This document shows positions 43,194 through 51,782 of a stretch of 64,000 nucleotides of DNA, in pieces (position 1 is the first letter of the stretch; the number at the start of each line of letters is the position of its first letter). The position numbers were made by a program, and so were the translations under genes. A model generated the notes under the pieces. That model did no database searches and was not told where the DNA came from. It was given only the letters and a program-made list of their open reading frames with translations. The DNA lies in the NCBI GenBank assembly GCA_910575435.1, contig CAJTGI010000008.1, positions 1-64,000 on the forward strand. The letters are read 5' to 3'. This DNA comes from Clostridiaceae bacterium (lineage in GTDB: Bacteria; Bacillota; Clostridia; Lachnospirales; Lachnospiraceae).

Positions 43194-45737
43194 ATGAATC
43201 AATATAAAACTGACACAAAAAACCGCATTGCGGCAGTGGCGCTAGCAGTCATCTTCGGCACGCTGGCGGTAACCAGCGGGCTGGTGGCAGCATTTACCGC
43301 CGAGATGGGACTGTACACCAAGCCTCTGGACAAAGTCATCAAGGAAAAGCAGGAAATCGTGCAGGAAATGACATCCATGCAGATCTTCAAGCACCGAAAG
43401 GACATCAAGGAGAACGAGTGGCTCCTGACAGAGTCAAACATTGAGTATGGCATCATCCAGGCAGAGAATCTAAAAAATATTAACCTGGCCGACAAATCCA
43501 ACTACTGGGACTACCATTTCCAAAGTACAAAACCATCCCAGTATTCCTATGTGTCACAGCGCATGAATGAGGGAGACCGATTCAAATATAACAGTCGGCT
43601 CATACCCAGCCTGACGGGATATGGCATGCAGCAATATGGCATAGATGACGACACCCTATCCATCTCTTCCGGCGTGATACCGGTCAAGCAGCTAAGCTAC
43701 TGCCCGGATGACGGCATTTTCTATTTTTCCACAGATAGCAACAGCTATCCCGTGACTACCATCGGCATCGAAACATCCCAGGCAAAGCCCACGGATGACA
43801 TGCTGATCCGGCAGAGAGACGGGATAGAGATTCCAGAGGAACTTTATCCGGGAAACTGCGTTGTCGAGCCAAATCAGGAGAATGACATGGCATATTTCCG
43901 TCTGGATGACACCATGAAGAAATATGTGTCCGTCTCAGGCAATTACCAGAATCTGGACGCCGCAAAATATAGCAGCTGGACCACGCTGAGCATGGACACC
44001 TTCTCCACCAGCGGCTCCGCTATCAGAAATATCAAGGCTGCCGACCTGCCGCCCAAAAACAGCGGAAACATCTCCATCTCCCTGATCTCTCCCGATGAAG
44101 CCTACCACTATGCCGCAGAGAACGGGGATGTGGAAAAAATATTTGATGACAACAACGCCATATGCATAGCAGAATATACCCTGAAAAGAGAAAAGAGAGA
44201 TGAAAATCCATACTGGATCATTTCCCAGGTAAAGCCCAAGGACAAATGGGTGACCCAGGATGACTTGATTGCAAAACAGCACATGATATTGACGGCACTT
44301 TACAATTACCGATACCTGAGCCTAGCCACTGCAATCACCGCATCCATCATAGCACTCCTGACCTTTGCATTCTGCATCTGCAGTGCCGGATACCGCCAAG
44401 TCCGGGAGGAGGATGACCGGATATTTTGCGGCAAGAGGCATAACGTGCTGCTGACATGGCGGCAGCAAATCCCGCTAGAACTCTACGTGATTGCAGCCTT
44501 ATTCATACTCCGTATTCTGGCAGCCTATGTCATATCGGGACTGGATTGCCTGCTCAACGGAACCATTCCCGGCTGGCTGGCCATAGCCACCACGGAAGGC
44601 TACATCATCCTGACCCTGGGCTGGGGACTGATGTTCTGCATGAACATTGCCCACCGGGCGCATGGGGGTATCCTGGGCAAATACACCCTGTACCACTGGC
44701 TCTGGAGCAATGCAAAGAAAGGAGCCAATGCAGTACGGCAGCACACATCTCTCCTCGTAAAAGGCGCAATCGTCCTTGCAGGCATAAATATCTTGGAATT
44801 TGTCATCATCATTTTCTCCTGGGGAAATGGGTCTGGCTTTACTCTCCTGTTTTTCTGGGGTTGGCTAAAGATTATAGAGTTCGCTCTGGCAGCCACTGCC
44901 CTCATCCAATTAAAAACCCTGCAAAAGGGCAGCGAGGATCTGGCGGAGGGCAACCTCTCCCAGCAGATGGACACCGGAAAAATGTTCTGGGAATTTAAGA
45001 AGCATGGAGAAAACCTGAATAAAATCCATCAGGGCATGTCCATCGCCCTGGAAGAACGCATGAAGAGCGAGAGGTTCAAGACGGAACTGATTACCAATGT
45101 ATCCCACGACATCAAAACGCCCCTCACATCCATTATCAACTATGTGGACTTATTGCAGAAACAGGGGCTGACCCAAGAAGAGCAAGTCGAATATCTGGAA
45201 GTGCTTGACCGGCAATCCCAGCGATTGAAGAAATTAATCGAGGACCTAATCGAGGCTTCCAAGGCTTCCACCGGGAACCTTTCCGTCAGCCTGGAGCCCT
45301 GCAATATTGACATCCTCCTCACGCAGACAGTAGGAGAATTTCAGGAAAGGCTATCCGCATCATCCCTGGAACTGATTACCAGCGGTACCGGCAGCAATAT
45401 TCAAATCCAGGCAGACAGCCGACATCTCTGGCGAATCTTCGACAACCTAATGAACAATATCTGCAAATACGCCCAGCCGGGAACCCGGGTATATGTCAGC
45501 CAGGAAAAATTTGGAGGCCATGTGTCCATCGTCTTCCGGAATACTTCAAAGGAGCCGCTGAACATCTCCGTAGAAGAGTTGATGGAGAGGTTCGTGCGGG
45601 GAGACAGTTCCCGCAATACCGAGGGAAACGGATTGGGTCTGTCCATTGCCAGAAGCCTGACGGAACTTATGGGAGGCGACTTCCAGATAGCCGTAGACGG
45701 CGATCTGTTTAAAGTTACCGTAAAGTTCTCGCTGTAA
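43194..45737 (+). CDS. large membrane sensor histidine kinase
   Basis: This 847-residue kinase has a first membrane segment (about 12-35), a long extracytoplasmic region (about 36-365) without a domain that I recognise, then a cluster of about five membrane segments (about 370-570). A linker, HisKA with H638 in TNVSHDIKTPLTSIINYVDL and a HATPase domain follow. The ATPase domain has NLMNNICKYA and GNGLGLSIARSL; the G1 region is shortened (VFRNTSKEPLNISVEEL), as in some VanS-like kinases. I chose ATG 43194 with GAGAGGGA over 43179. It probably senses an envelope signal. The downstream L,D-transpeptidase is separated by a terminator. Confidence 0.92.
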   Translation: MNQYKTDTKNRIAAVALAVIFGTLAVTSGLVAAFTAEMGLYTKPLDKVIKEKQEIVQEMTSMQIFKHRKDIKENEWLLTESNIEYGIIQAENLKNINLADKSNYWDYHFQSTKPSQYSYVSQRMNEGDRFKYNSRLIPSLTGYGMQQYGIDDDTLSISSGVIPVKQLSYCPDDGIFYFSTDSNSYPVTTIGIETSQAKPTDDMLIRQRDGIEIPEELYPGNCVVEPNQENDMAYFRLDDTMKKYVSVSGNYQNLDAAKYSSWTTLSMDTFSTSGSAIRNIKAADLPPKNSGNISISLISPDEAYHYAAENGDVEKIFDDNNAICIAEYTLKREKRDENPYWIISQVKPKDKWVTQDDLIAKQHMILTALYNYRYLSLATAITASIIALLTFAFCICSAGYRQVREEDDRIFCGKRHNVLLTWRQQIPLELYVIAALFILRILAAYVISGLDCLLNGTIPGWLAIATTEGYIILTLGWGLMFCMNIAHRAHGGILGKYTLYHWLWSNAKKGANAVRQHTSLLVKGAIVLAGINILEFVIIIFSWGNGSGFTLLFFWGWLKIIEFALAATALIQLKTLQKGSEDLAEGNLSQQMDTGKMFWEFKKHGENLNKIHQGMSIALEERMKSERFKTELITNVSHDIKTPLTSIINYVDLLQKQGLTQEEQVEYLEVLDRQSQRLKKLIEDLIEASKASTGNLSVSLEPCNIDILLTQTVGEFQERLSASSLELITSGTGSNIQIQADSRHLWRIFDNLMNNICKYAQPGTRVYVSQEKFGGHVSIVFRNTSKEPLNISVEELMERFVRGDSSRNTEGNGLGLSIARSLTELMGGDFQIAVDGDLFKVTVKFSL

Positions 45738-45752
45738 GTTAATATACTTTCA

Positions 45753-45791
45753 AAAGCCCTGCCGGAATCAGTTCCAGCGGGGCTTTCCTTA
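45753..45791 (+). terminator. terminator of the second two-component operon
   Basis: AAAGCCC (45753-45759) pairs with GGGCTTT (45780-45786), with CCGGAA/TTCC pairing inside. A T-rich tail follows. It lies 15 bases after the kinase stop. Confidence 0.75.
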
Positions 45792-45890
45792 TTTTCACCC
45801 CTTCCGCCTCTTGACAGATAGACATAAACATGAAACAATATAAAGTTAAGAAAGGTTATCTTTATTGCAAAATTAATATGGAGGTAAAAT

Positions 45891-47951
45891 ATGAAGTTAA
45901 AAATGATCAAGTCTAAATGGCTGCCCATACTGGCATTGGCCCTGACCCTGGCGGCAGGATTGATGTCGGCAAAAGTTCAATCAGCAGGCATCACTGGCAG
46001 CGTTGCCACGAACCGGACCGCAGACACCTTTACCTATAAGGTTTCGGGGCTGGAGGCAACCACCCAGAAGACACTGACCCTGCAAGTCAAGAACACGGCA
46101 GGAAAAGTGGTTTACGCCGAGGAAAATATCGCCTTGACAGATGAGCAGATTAGCAATGGCACATATACAGGAACCATTTCCCATGAAAAATTTGACACCT
46201 ATACATATGACACTTACACCGTGCTTGCCACAGTGGACGGCACTACCTATAGCGTGGGCAAATGTGATTTCACCATACATCAGAACAAAGTGGACCTGTC
46301 CATCAGCGGAAACGCTGGAGACGCCAGCCGCACCGTTTATGTCAACTCCACAGAGGGCGCAGGGGGCGTCATCGTGCCGGGCAGCAACAACAAAGTTGCC
46401 GTGATGGCGTGGAGGAAAGGCCACTCCGAGGCGGGTGCCAAGCAGCTGGGAACAGACAAGAGCCTTTCCGGAAAAGGACTTAATTGGTCCGCGAACATAA
46501 CCACGGCAGGAAAAGGATATGGCCTCTGGAATGCCAAGCTGGTGTTAAAAAACAGCCACACCAGCGCAAAGACCTTGGCAACTACTACATATAGTGCCAC
46601 CCCTACTTCTACTTCTTTTACCACTAAGAAGTCCAACTCTCTGGAAAAGAAGAAATCCTTTCAGATCAATTTGGCAGGATTAAAGAATGCCTACGGCATC
46701 AAGAGCGTATCCTTCCCGATCTACAATGAAAAGGGGAAAAAGGCGTACACCGCCAAGGCGAAGAAAAAATCCCGCACATACACCGCCACCGTCTCCCTGA
46801 AAAGCCTGAAGTACAAACTGCAGAACTATTCTATCAAAGCAGTTGTCACTGACAGCGCGGGGCAGAAAATAACCTTGAATTCCACCACTGCCGTGAATGA
46901 GCAGGCAATCGGCGGCAAGCTAACCATTACTAAGAAGAAGAATGCCACCACGGTATTCAAACTTACCGGAGCCTATATTCCCGGCAACATCAAGAAGATC
47001 CAATACGTCATATACAGGCGGAACGGCGCATCCAAAAAGAAAATAGGTACATATAAGGGAAAAGCGGCAGGAAAAAAATACACCTCCACCGCCAAAAATA
47101 CGGAAGCGGGAAAGTATACCGTCAATGCCTACGGCTACACCAGCTGGGGCAAAAAGATTCTCATGACGAGCCGCAACTACTCCCTCTCAAAGAAAAACCT
47201 GGGGAAGCAGGGCTGGTATTATGAGAAATACAATGGCAAGAAATATAAATTTTACTACGAGAATAATGAAAAGGTCACGGACCTGACAAAAATACTGAAA
47301 TTAAAAAAGAATGACGGCAATCGTTTCTATATTGAATTAAACCGGGCCGCATGCGTGGTCACGATATATATGTTCAATAAGGAGACGAACAAATTTGACA
47401 TCCCCGTAAAAACCTGTACCGTCTGCGTGGGAAGGGATGTGAGTACCAATGCCGGGGCCGGGGCGCTGAACCTCCAGTCCTCCTTTACGCCCATTGGAAA
47501 TTACTCCATCTGTACCAACGGAACTGCCGTGCGCTACACGATGAAGCCCATGCATGAGCCGGACGGAAGCGTAGTACAGGCCAGATGGTGTACCCATATC
47601 GTAGGAAATGTCTACTTCCATGCCATCGCAGTAGGAAGCAACACCCATTATGGCCTGAGCCCATACAAGATGAACCTTCTAGGTTCCCCTGCATCCGCAG
47701 GCTGCGTCCGCATGGCTGTGGCTGATGCAAAATGGATTTTTGACTATATGCCCACCGGGACAAAGGTAAAAATCAATGTGGGAAATACGAAGAAGCCAGG
47801 CCCCTTGGGAAAAGAAAAACTTCCCAAGTCCTATAGCGTGAACTATGACCCCACTGACCCCGGCGTGCCAGACTCCCGGAAGAAGAAGGACTACAAGGCA
47901 AAGAGGATCAGCGGATATCTTACCAAGAGCGGAAAGAAAGTAGGTTATTAA
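45891..47951 (+). CDS. secreted L,D-transpeptidase (YkuD) with Ig-like repeats
   Basis: This 686-residue secreted enzyme has a signal peptide (1-31, cut after VQS). Beta-rich Ig-like modules (about 33-200, then Lys-rich ones 235-430) are followed by a C-terminal YkuD catalytic domain (about 480-630). That domain has FYIELNRAACVVTIYMFNKE, FHAIAVGS, HYGLSPYK and the active-site motif SPASAGCVRMAVADA with C605. It should make 3-3 cross-links in peptidoglycan or attach proteins to it, a route insensitive to most beta-lactams. A GGAGG site precedes the ATG. Its position beside BlaR1/BlaI-like and VanRS-like genes suggests a cell-wall stress module. Confidence 0.92.
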   Translation: MKLKMIKSKWLPILALALTLAAGLMSAKVQSAGITGSVATNRTADTFTYKVSGLEATTQKTLTLQVKNTAGKVVYAEENIALTDEQISNGTYTGTISHEKFDTYTYDTYTVLATVDGTTYSVGKCDFTIHQNKVDLSISGNAGDASRTVYVNSTEGAGGVIVPGSNNKVAVMAWRKGHSEAGAKQLGTDKSLSGKGLNWSANITTAGKGYGLWNAKLVLKNSHTSAKTLATTTYSATPTSTSFTTKKSNSLEKKKSFQINLAGLKNAYGIKSVSFPIYNEKGKKAYTAKAKKKSRTYTATVSLKSLKYKLQNYSIKAVVTDSAGQKITLNSTTAVNEQAIGGKLTITKKKNATTVFKLTGAYIPGNIKKIQYVIYRRNGASKKKIGTYKGKAAGKKYTSTAKNTEAGKYTVNAYGYTSWGKKILMTSRNYSLSKKNLGKQGWYYEKYNGKKYKFYYENNEKVTDLTKILKLKKNDGNRFYIELNRAACVVTIYMFNKETNKFDIPVKTCTVCVGRDVSTNAGAGALNLQSSFTPIGNYSICTNGTAVRYTMKPMHEPDGSVVQARWCTHIVGNVYFHAIAVGSNTHYGLSPYKMNLLGSPASAGCVRMAVADAKWIFDYMPTGTKVKINVGNTKKPGPLGKEKLPKSYSVNYDPTDPGVPDSRKKKDYKAKRISGYLTKSGKKVGY

Positions 47952-47972
47952 TTACTGCTGACCGGCAGATTG

Positions 47973-48018
47973 AAAAAGAGCAGAATCTCATGTGCAAGCA
48001 CAGGATCCTGCTCTTTTT
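47973..48018 (+). terminator. terminator of the L,D-transpeptidase gene
   Basis: AAAAAGAGCAG (47973-47983) pairs with CTGCTCTTTTT (48008-48018), extended by imperfect GATC-type pairing. It resembles the hairpin at 23156-23190 in the GCAGAATC arm and CATGTGCAA loop. Confidence 0.8.
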
Positions 48019-48055
48019 AATCATTACATTTTATGACATTTTATTAAAAAAAGTC

Positions 48056-48084
48056 TTGCATTTTAATCTTAACTCTGATATAAT
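48056..48084 (+). promoter_or_regulatory. tRNA-Lys promoter
   Basis: TTGCAT (48056-48061), 17 bases, perfect TATAAT (48079-48084), 32 bases before the tRNA. Confidence 0.8.
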
Positions 48085-48116
48085 AGTCTCGTTGTGAAAA
48101 TGAAGCACACAAATTC

Positions 48117-48189
48117 GCGCGATTAGCTCAGCTGGCAGAGCACCTGACTCTTAATCAGGGTGTCCAGGGTTCGAACCCCTGATCGCGCA
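48117..48189 (+). tRNA. tRNA-Lys (anticodon CTT)
   Basis: A full cloverleaf. Acceptor stem GCGCGAT (48117-48123) pairs with ATCGCGC (48182-48188), discriminator A48189. The anticodon stem is CCTGA/TCAGG with CTT at 48150-48152. The T stem is CAGGG/CCCTG around TTCGAAC. CCA is not encoded. It reads AAG codons. Confidence 0.97.
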
Positions 48190-48190
48190 C

Positions 48191-48240
48191 TAAAGTCCTC
48201 ATTTGGCAGTGGAACTGTTGGGTAGGGGCTTTATTTTTTT
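48191..48240 (+). terminator. terminator of tRNA-Lys
   Basis: TAAAGTCC (48191-48198) pairs with GGGCTTTA (48226-48233), with one G-T pair, followed directly by a run of T. Confidence 0.75.
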
Positions 48241-48323
48241 GCCTTCATCTTCTGCAAATGGAATCTGATGACATTCCTCCCCTCACTCCCGAAGAAAGCC
48301 ACCTCCAATTTATGCCCAGACAC

Positions 48324-49124
48324 TTATCTTTTCAGGAAAGCGACCCCCATTTGCCTCACCCTCTGAGGAAGCAGTTGCAAAAGCCTGTTCCCAGCCCCCG
48401 GTATAATCACCTCCCGATTCCTCTCTAACCCACGAAAGGCAGCCTTCGCCACCTTTCTCGCCGACATGGCCCAAACAGGAATCTCCGAACCCGTCTTCTC
48501 AAAAAAAGCAGTCCTAGTCGTTCCAGGACAGAGGACACACACCTGCACCCCATATTTTTTCGCCTCCACCCGCAGGGCCCGGCTATAATTGGCCACATAT
48601 GCCTTCGTAGCATAGTAAGCGGCAGTGTAAGGCCCGGGCTGAAATGCTCCCACAGATGCCACGTTCAAAATCTTCCCCCCGCCCCTCCGGCACATGTCCC
48701 GGAGAAATAAATGGGTGAGTTCCGTCACCGCAGAAATGTTTACGCCAATCATGTCCCTCTCCCTTCCCAGGGATAGGGAAATCTCTTCCCCTGCCAGCCC
48801 GAAGCCCGCATTATTTACCAGCACGTCCACTGAAATATTCCTAGCCTTCACTTTCCCATATAAGCCTATCCCACCTCCATCCTCTGACAAATCCTGGCAA
48901 ATCGCCCCAATCACGCTAGTTGGAAATTCCCGTTCCAGTTTTGCAGCCACCATTTTCAATCGATTTTCCCGGGAAGCAGCCAGCACCAGCCGACAGCCCT
49001 CCCTGGCAAATTCCTGCGCCAGCGCAAGACCTATTCCGCTAGTAGCGCCTGTGATCAGAACAGTCTTCCTATCCTGAATAGAGTGCCATTTCCCATTTCC
49101 GCTTTTCATTCTCTGCATCTTCAT
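48324..49124 (-). CDS. short-chain dehydrogenase/reductase
   Basis: This protein of about 266 residues is a classical SDR with TGATSGIGLALAQEFA (Rossmann glycine motif), VLVNNAGFGLAGE (NNAG), catalytic Ser in NVASVGAFQPGP and YxxxK in YAATKAYVANYSRAL (YYATK). The family oxidises or reduces alcohols and ketones with NAD(P)H; substrate is unknown. The start at 49124 (MKMQRMKSGNG) follows AGGAGG by 6 bases. A longer frame to 49196 overlaps the previous gene and lacks a site. It lies 55 bases downstream of the diguanylate cyclase gene. Confidence 0.92.
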   Translation of the reverse strand: MKMQRMKSGNGKWHSIQDRKTVLITGATSGIGLALAQEFAREGCRLVLAASRENRLKMVAAKLEREFPTSVIGAICQDLSEDGGGIGLYGKVKARNISVDVLVNNAGFGLAGEEISLSLGRERDMIGVNISAVTELTHLFLRDMCRRGGGKILNVASVGAFQPGPYTAAYYATKAYVANYSRALRVEAKKYGVQVCVLCPGTTRTAFFEKTGSEIPVWAMSARKVAKAAFRGLERNREVIIPGAGNRLLQLLPQRVRQMGVAFLKR

Positions 49125-49179
49125 GCAATGCCTCCTCATCTCCGCGGCTATTCGCAGCAATTCAGCCCTCCCTGTGACA

Positions 49180-51141
49180 TCATTGCTCGCCATCATTTAT
49201 TTCTCCCTGGGATAAGTCTCCTAATCCTTTTTTATATTCAACATAATGTCCTTTCACGCCCCTCTTCATATCATAGAGCGCCTCGTCCGCACAGCTCAAA
49301 AGAGTAGAAACATCCCCATTCCCACCTTCGGCGAGCGCAAAGCCGGCAGAGGCACCAATTACCTTCTGGTCCGCATCGGACAGTTTAACCGGATGATTTT
49401 CCAGAAATGCATACAACTCATTTAAATATTGGATAATCTCCTCTTTGCTCTCACAATCATAAATCATGATGCAAAATTCATCCCCTGAACGCCTGGCAGG
49501 AATCACATGGTCCCGGGATAAGGACCGCAGACCGCAGGCAAATTTCTGGAGATACACGTCCCCCATATCATGGCCATAAGTATCATTGATAGATTTGAAA
49601 TAATCTAAATCCAACATCACCATTGCCCCGATCTTTCCGGATGGCATGCCCCGCAAAATCTCCTCCGCCCGCTGCTTAAAATGAGGAAATTTATATAGTC
49701 CCGTCAATGGGTCATGGGTATTTTCATACTGCATCTTCCTCTTTTCCATGATTGCGCCAGTGACATCCGTAATGACCCCGAGGTAGCCATCTTCGGATTC
49801 CGACATATAAATGCGAACATATTTCTGGTCATTGATTTCATACACATCCTCTTCCTCTTCTATAGGATGCTCTATGATTTTTCGGATATAATGGTCAAAC
49901 TCTTCCGAATCGCCACACAGTCTCTCTGCCTCCCTGTCGGAGATTTGCAGAAGTTCCCGCAATCGGGAGGTGATAAATACATGTTCCGTCCCCATTTCAT
50001 ATTCAAAGGCCGCCAGGGGTATCCCGCTAATCTCGATAATCGCAGATATCCGGTCAGAGATGCTGATAATGCTTTCTACCATGGCATTGATGCCATTGCT
50101 CAGCTCTACAAATTCCTGATTGGCAGCCTCCGACACCGTGATATCCAGATTGCCTCTGGTAATCATAGAAAGAGCATCGATAATATGGTGAATTCCATCG
50201 ATGACCTTTTTCTTGACCAAGAAATTTAACAGAACAATGACGCCCGCTTCCACAATCAGAAAATACAATAAAGTGTTCAGAAAATCATTCTTCGTCATCT
50301 CGAACAAGGCAGTTCCCGGCACGGCGGCGCAAATCAGAACATCATCGTAGAGTTGGCTTACAACGTACATCCTCTCTCCATCCTGTCCCTCTTTGTATGC
50401 GCCCTCGGTACACTCCAGCAGATGTTTGATCTGATAGCACTCCCCCTTGTATTTCAGATTCATGCCGCCAGAGTGGCCCACCATCTTTTCCTCCGTCACA
50501 TCAATCGCATAGAGCTCCTCTCCCACATCCGTTGGAAATTTAGAAAAAATATATTTGTAAGAATTCCTAGACTCGGCCTCCATCTGCCGGGTAGGCGCAA
50601 ATCCCACCTGCACGATGCCCTTCTGCCCTTTTCTTGCCACTCCCACATACTGCATCATCTTCTTCTCTGCCGCATTGGGCTGGGCCTCCTGGATGAGGTA
50701 AGCATTTTCATCCTCATTTTCCAGGAGAGAGAGAAATTCCCTGGTCTGCTTGTCATCCTCCATATCCATGCCAATATATTTAGAAACGGACCCGGACACG
50801 ATAATGCCCTTCTCATCAATAATATGCAGTTCGTCCACATCCAGCAGTTTGGCAAGATACTGCATCTCCGACACATCCATGGAAATATTCCTCTGCCGGT
50901 CCAATACATATTCCGCCGCCTTGGCCCTGGTAAGATAGTCCCTATCCAGATTGGCATTCATCAGGGACAGTTCCATCTGGTTGTTCTCCAACGTGTGGAC
51001 TACCTGCTTAATCTTCGTGTGAAACGTGTTATATTGGGCAGATTCCAACGACCGCAGCGTAAATAAAAAATCAATGCCAAGAATAAGCAAAATGCCCGCC
51101 GTCATTACTGCCAAAGTATATTTGATAAAAGTTTTCTGCAT
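49180..51141 (-). CDS. membrane diguanylate cyclase (Cache-HAMP-PAS-GGDEF)
   Basis: This protein of about 653 residues has a membrane segment (about 9-27), a Cache-type extracytoplasmic sensor (about 30-260), a second membrane segment (about 267-290) and HAMP (about 295-345). A PAS-like region (about 370-475) is followed by a GGDEF domain (about 490-650) with DLDYFKSINDTYGHDMGD and RRSGDEFCIMIYD. The signature is SGDEF in place of GGDEF, a variant known in active enzymes. No RxxD inhibitory site was identified. It should make cyclic-di-GMP in response to an outside ligand. Start 51141 has GGAGG upstream; a longer frame to 51189 lacks one. Confidence 0.9.
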   Translation of the reverse strand: MQKTFIKYTLAVMTAGILLILGIDFLFTLRSLESAQYNTFHTKIKQVVHTLENNQMELSLMNANLDRDYLTRAKAAEYVLDRQRNISMDVSEMQYLAKLLDVDELHIIDEKGIIVSGSVSKYIGMDMEDDKQTREFLSLLENEDENAYLIQEAQPNAAEKKMMQYVGVARKGQKGIVQVGFAPTRQMEAESRNSYKYIFSKFPTDVGEELYAIDVTEEKMVGHSGGMNLKYKGECYQIKHLLECTEGAYKEGQDGERMYVVSQLYDDVLICAAVPGTALFEMTKNDFLNTLLYFLIVEAGVIVLLNFLVKKKVIDGIHHIIDALSMITRGNLDITVSEAANQEFVELSNGINAMVESIISISDRISAIIEISGIPLAAFEYEMGTEHVFITSRLRELLQISDREAERLCGDSEEFDHYIRKIIEHPIEEEEDVYEINDQKYVRIYMSESEDGYLGVITDVTGAIMEKRKMQYENTHDPLTGLYKFPHFKQRAEEILRGMPSGKIGAMVMLDLDYFKSINDTYGHDMGDVYLQKFACGLRSLSRDHVIPARRSGDEFCIMIYDCESKEEIIQYLNELYAFLENHPVKLSDADQKVIGASAGFALAEGGNGDVSTLLSCADEALYDMKRGVKGHYVEYKKGLGDLSQGEINDGEQ

Positions 51142-51171
51142 CTGGATTTCCTCCCCCCATGTGTGTTCATG

Positions 51172-51773
51172 ATCTTGCCAGGCCCTCACAAACGAGCTTG
51201 CTCGGTCCGCTTATCATTATATCATAATTCATGCCATGGTTTCTGGCATAATCCAAGTTGCGAAGCAACTTGCAAGATAAATACGCCAGTATTTATTATA
51301 TCATAATTTTACAGATGCAGGGTATTTATTCACAACACAATATTATAGGATCACGAAAGACTTTCTTAAAGTCATTCGTATCGATATCGAAATAAAAAGC
51401 ATGCTTGAAACAGCCATGGGATATACTATAATGATAAAAATATAAATTCAAAAGACAGGCACCGACATCATGAAAAAAGCGGTTACTGGGCATTATTATA
51501 AATAAGAACGAAGCAGTTGAAAAAGCAACAGATTTTATGACTGGAGGCTAATTATGGTAAGGAACAGTTGGAATCCCTAGAAAGATTCCCGGACTGACTG
51601 GAATCATTGTCCGCACAGAACCCCTGGCTTCCTCCAATGCGGATGTCATGCTGGACAGCACTTTGGAGAGCGAAGAGGCCCTGAAAGGATACCAGTCCCA
51701 TCCGGGACATGTAAAAGTTGCAGACACCTATGTGCGCCCCTACACGGAAGTGCGCATGTGCATGGATTACGAA
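51172..51773 (+). repeat. large direct repeat, copy A
   Basis: This stretch is nearly identical to 53834-54489. Compared with copy B it has a 22-base insertion after the first 14 bases (with the hairpin CGAGC/GCTCG) and lacks 73 bases plus 4 bases within the Dabb-domain gene. It keeps the promoter TTGAAA, 16 bases, TATAAT. It ends exactly where the first GtrII-like gene ends. Confidence 0.95.
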
Positions 51774-51782
51774 TTATCTTGA
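51554..51782 (+). pseudogene. broken copy of the Dabb-domain gene
   Basis: The start region ATGGT is followed directly by the sequence that begins 78 bases into the intact gene at 54193. A further 4-base loss follows, so the frame stops after eight codons. The rest of the gene (through the GTVRTEPLASSNAD-type region and MCMDYE end) is still readable in another frame, with few base changes. A recent duplicate that has decayed by deletion. Confidence 0.85.

Noticed and set aside
45811-45840. Promoter before the L,D-transpeptidase gene
   Set aside because: TTGACA is present but the -10 at 17 bases is AACAAT and other spacings are poor, so it was not listed.
49125-49196. N-terminal extension of the dehydrogenase
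   Set aside because: It overlaps the preceding gene and lacks a ribosome binding site, whereas 49124 has AGGAGG at 6 bases.
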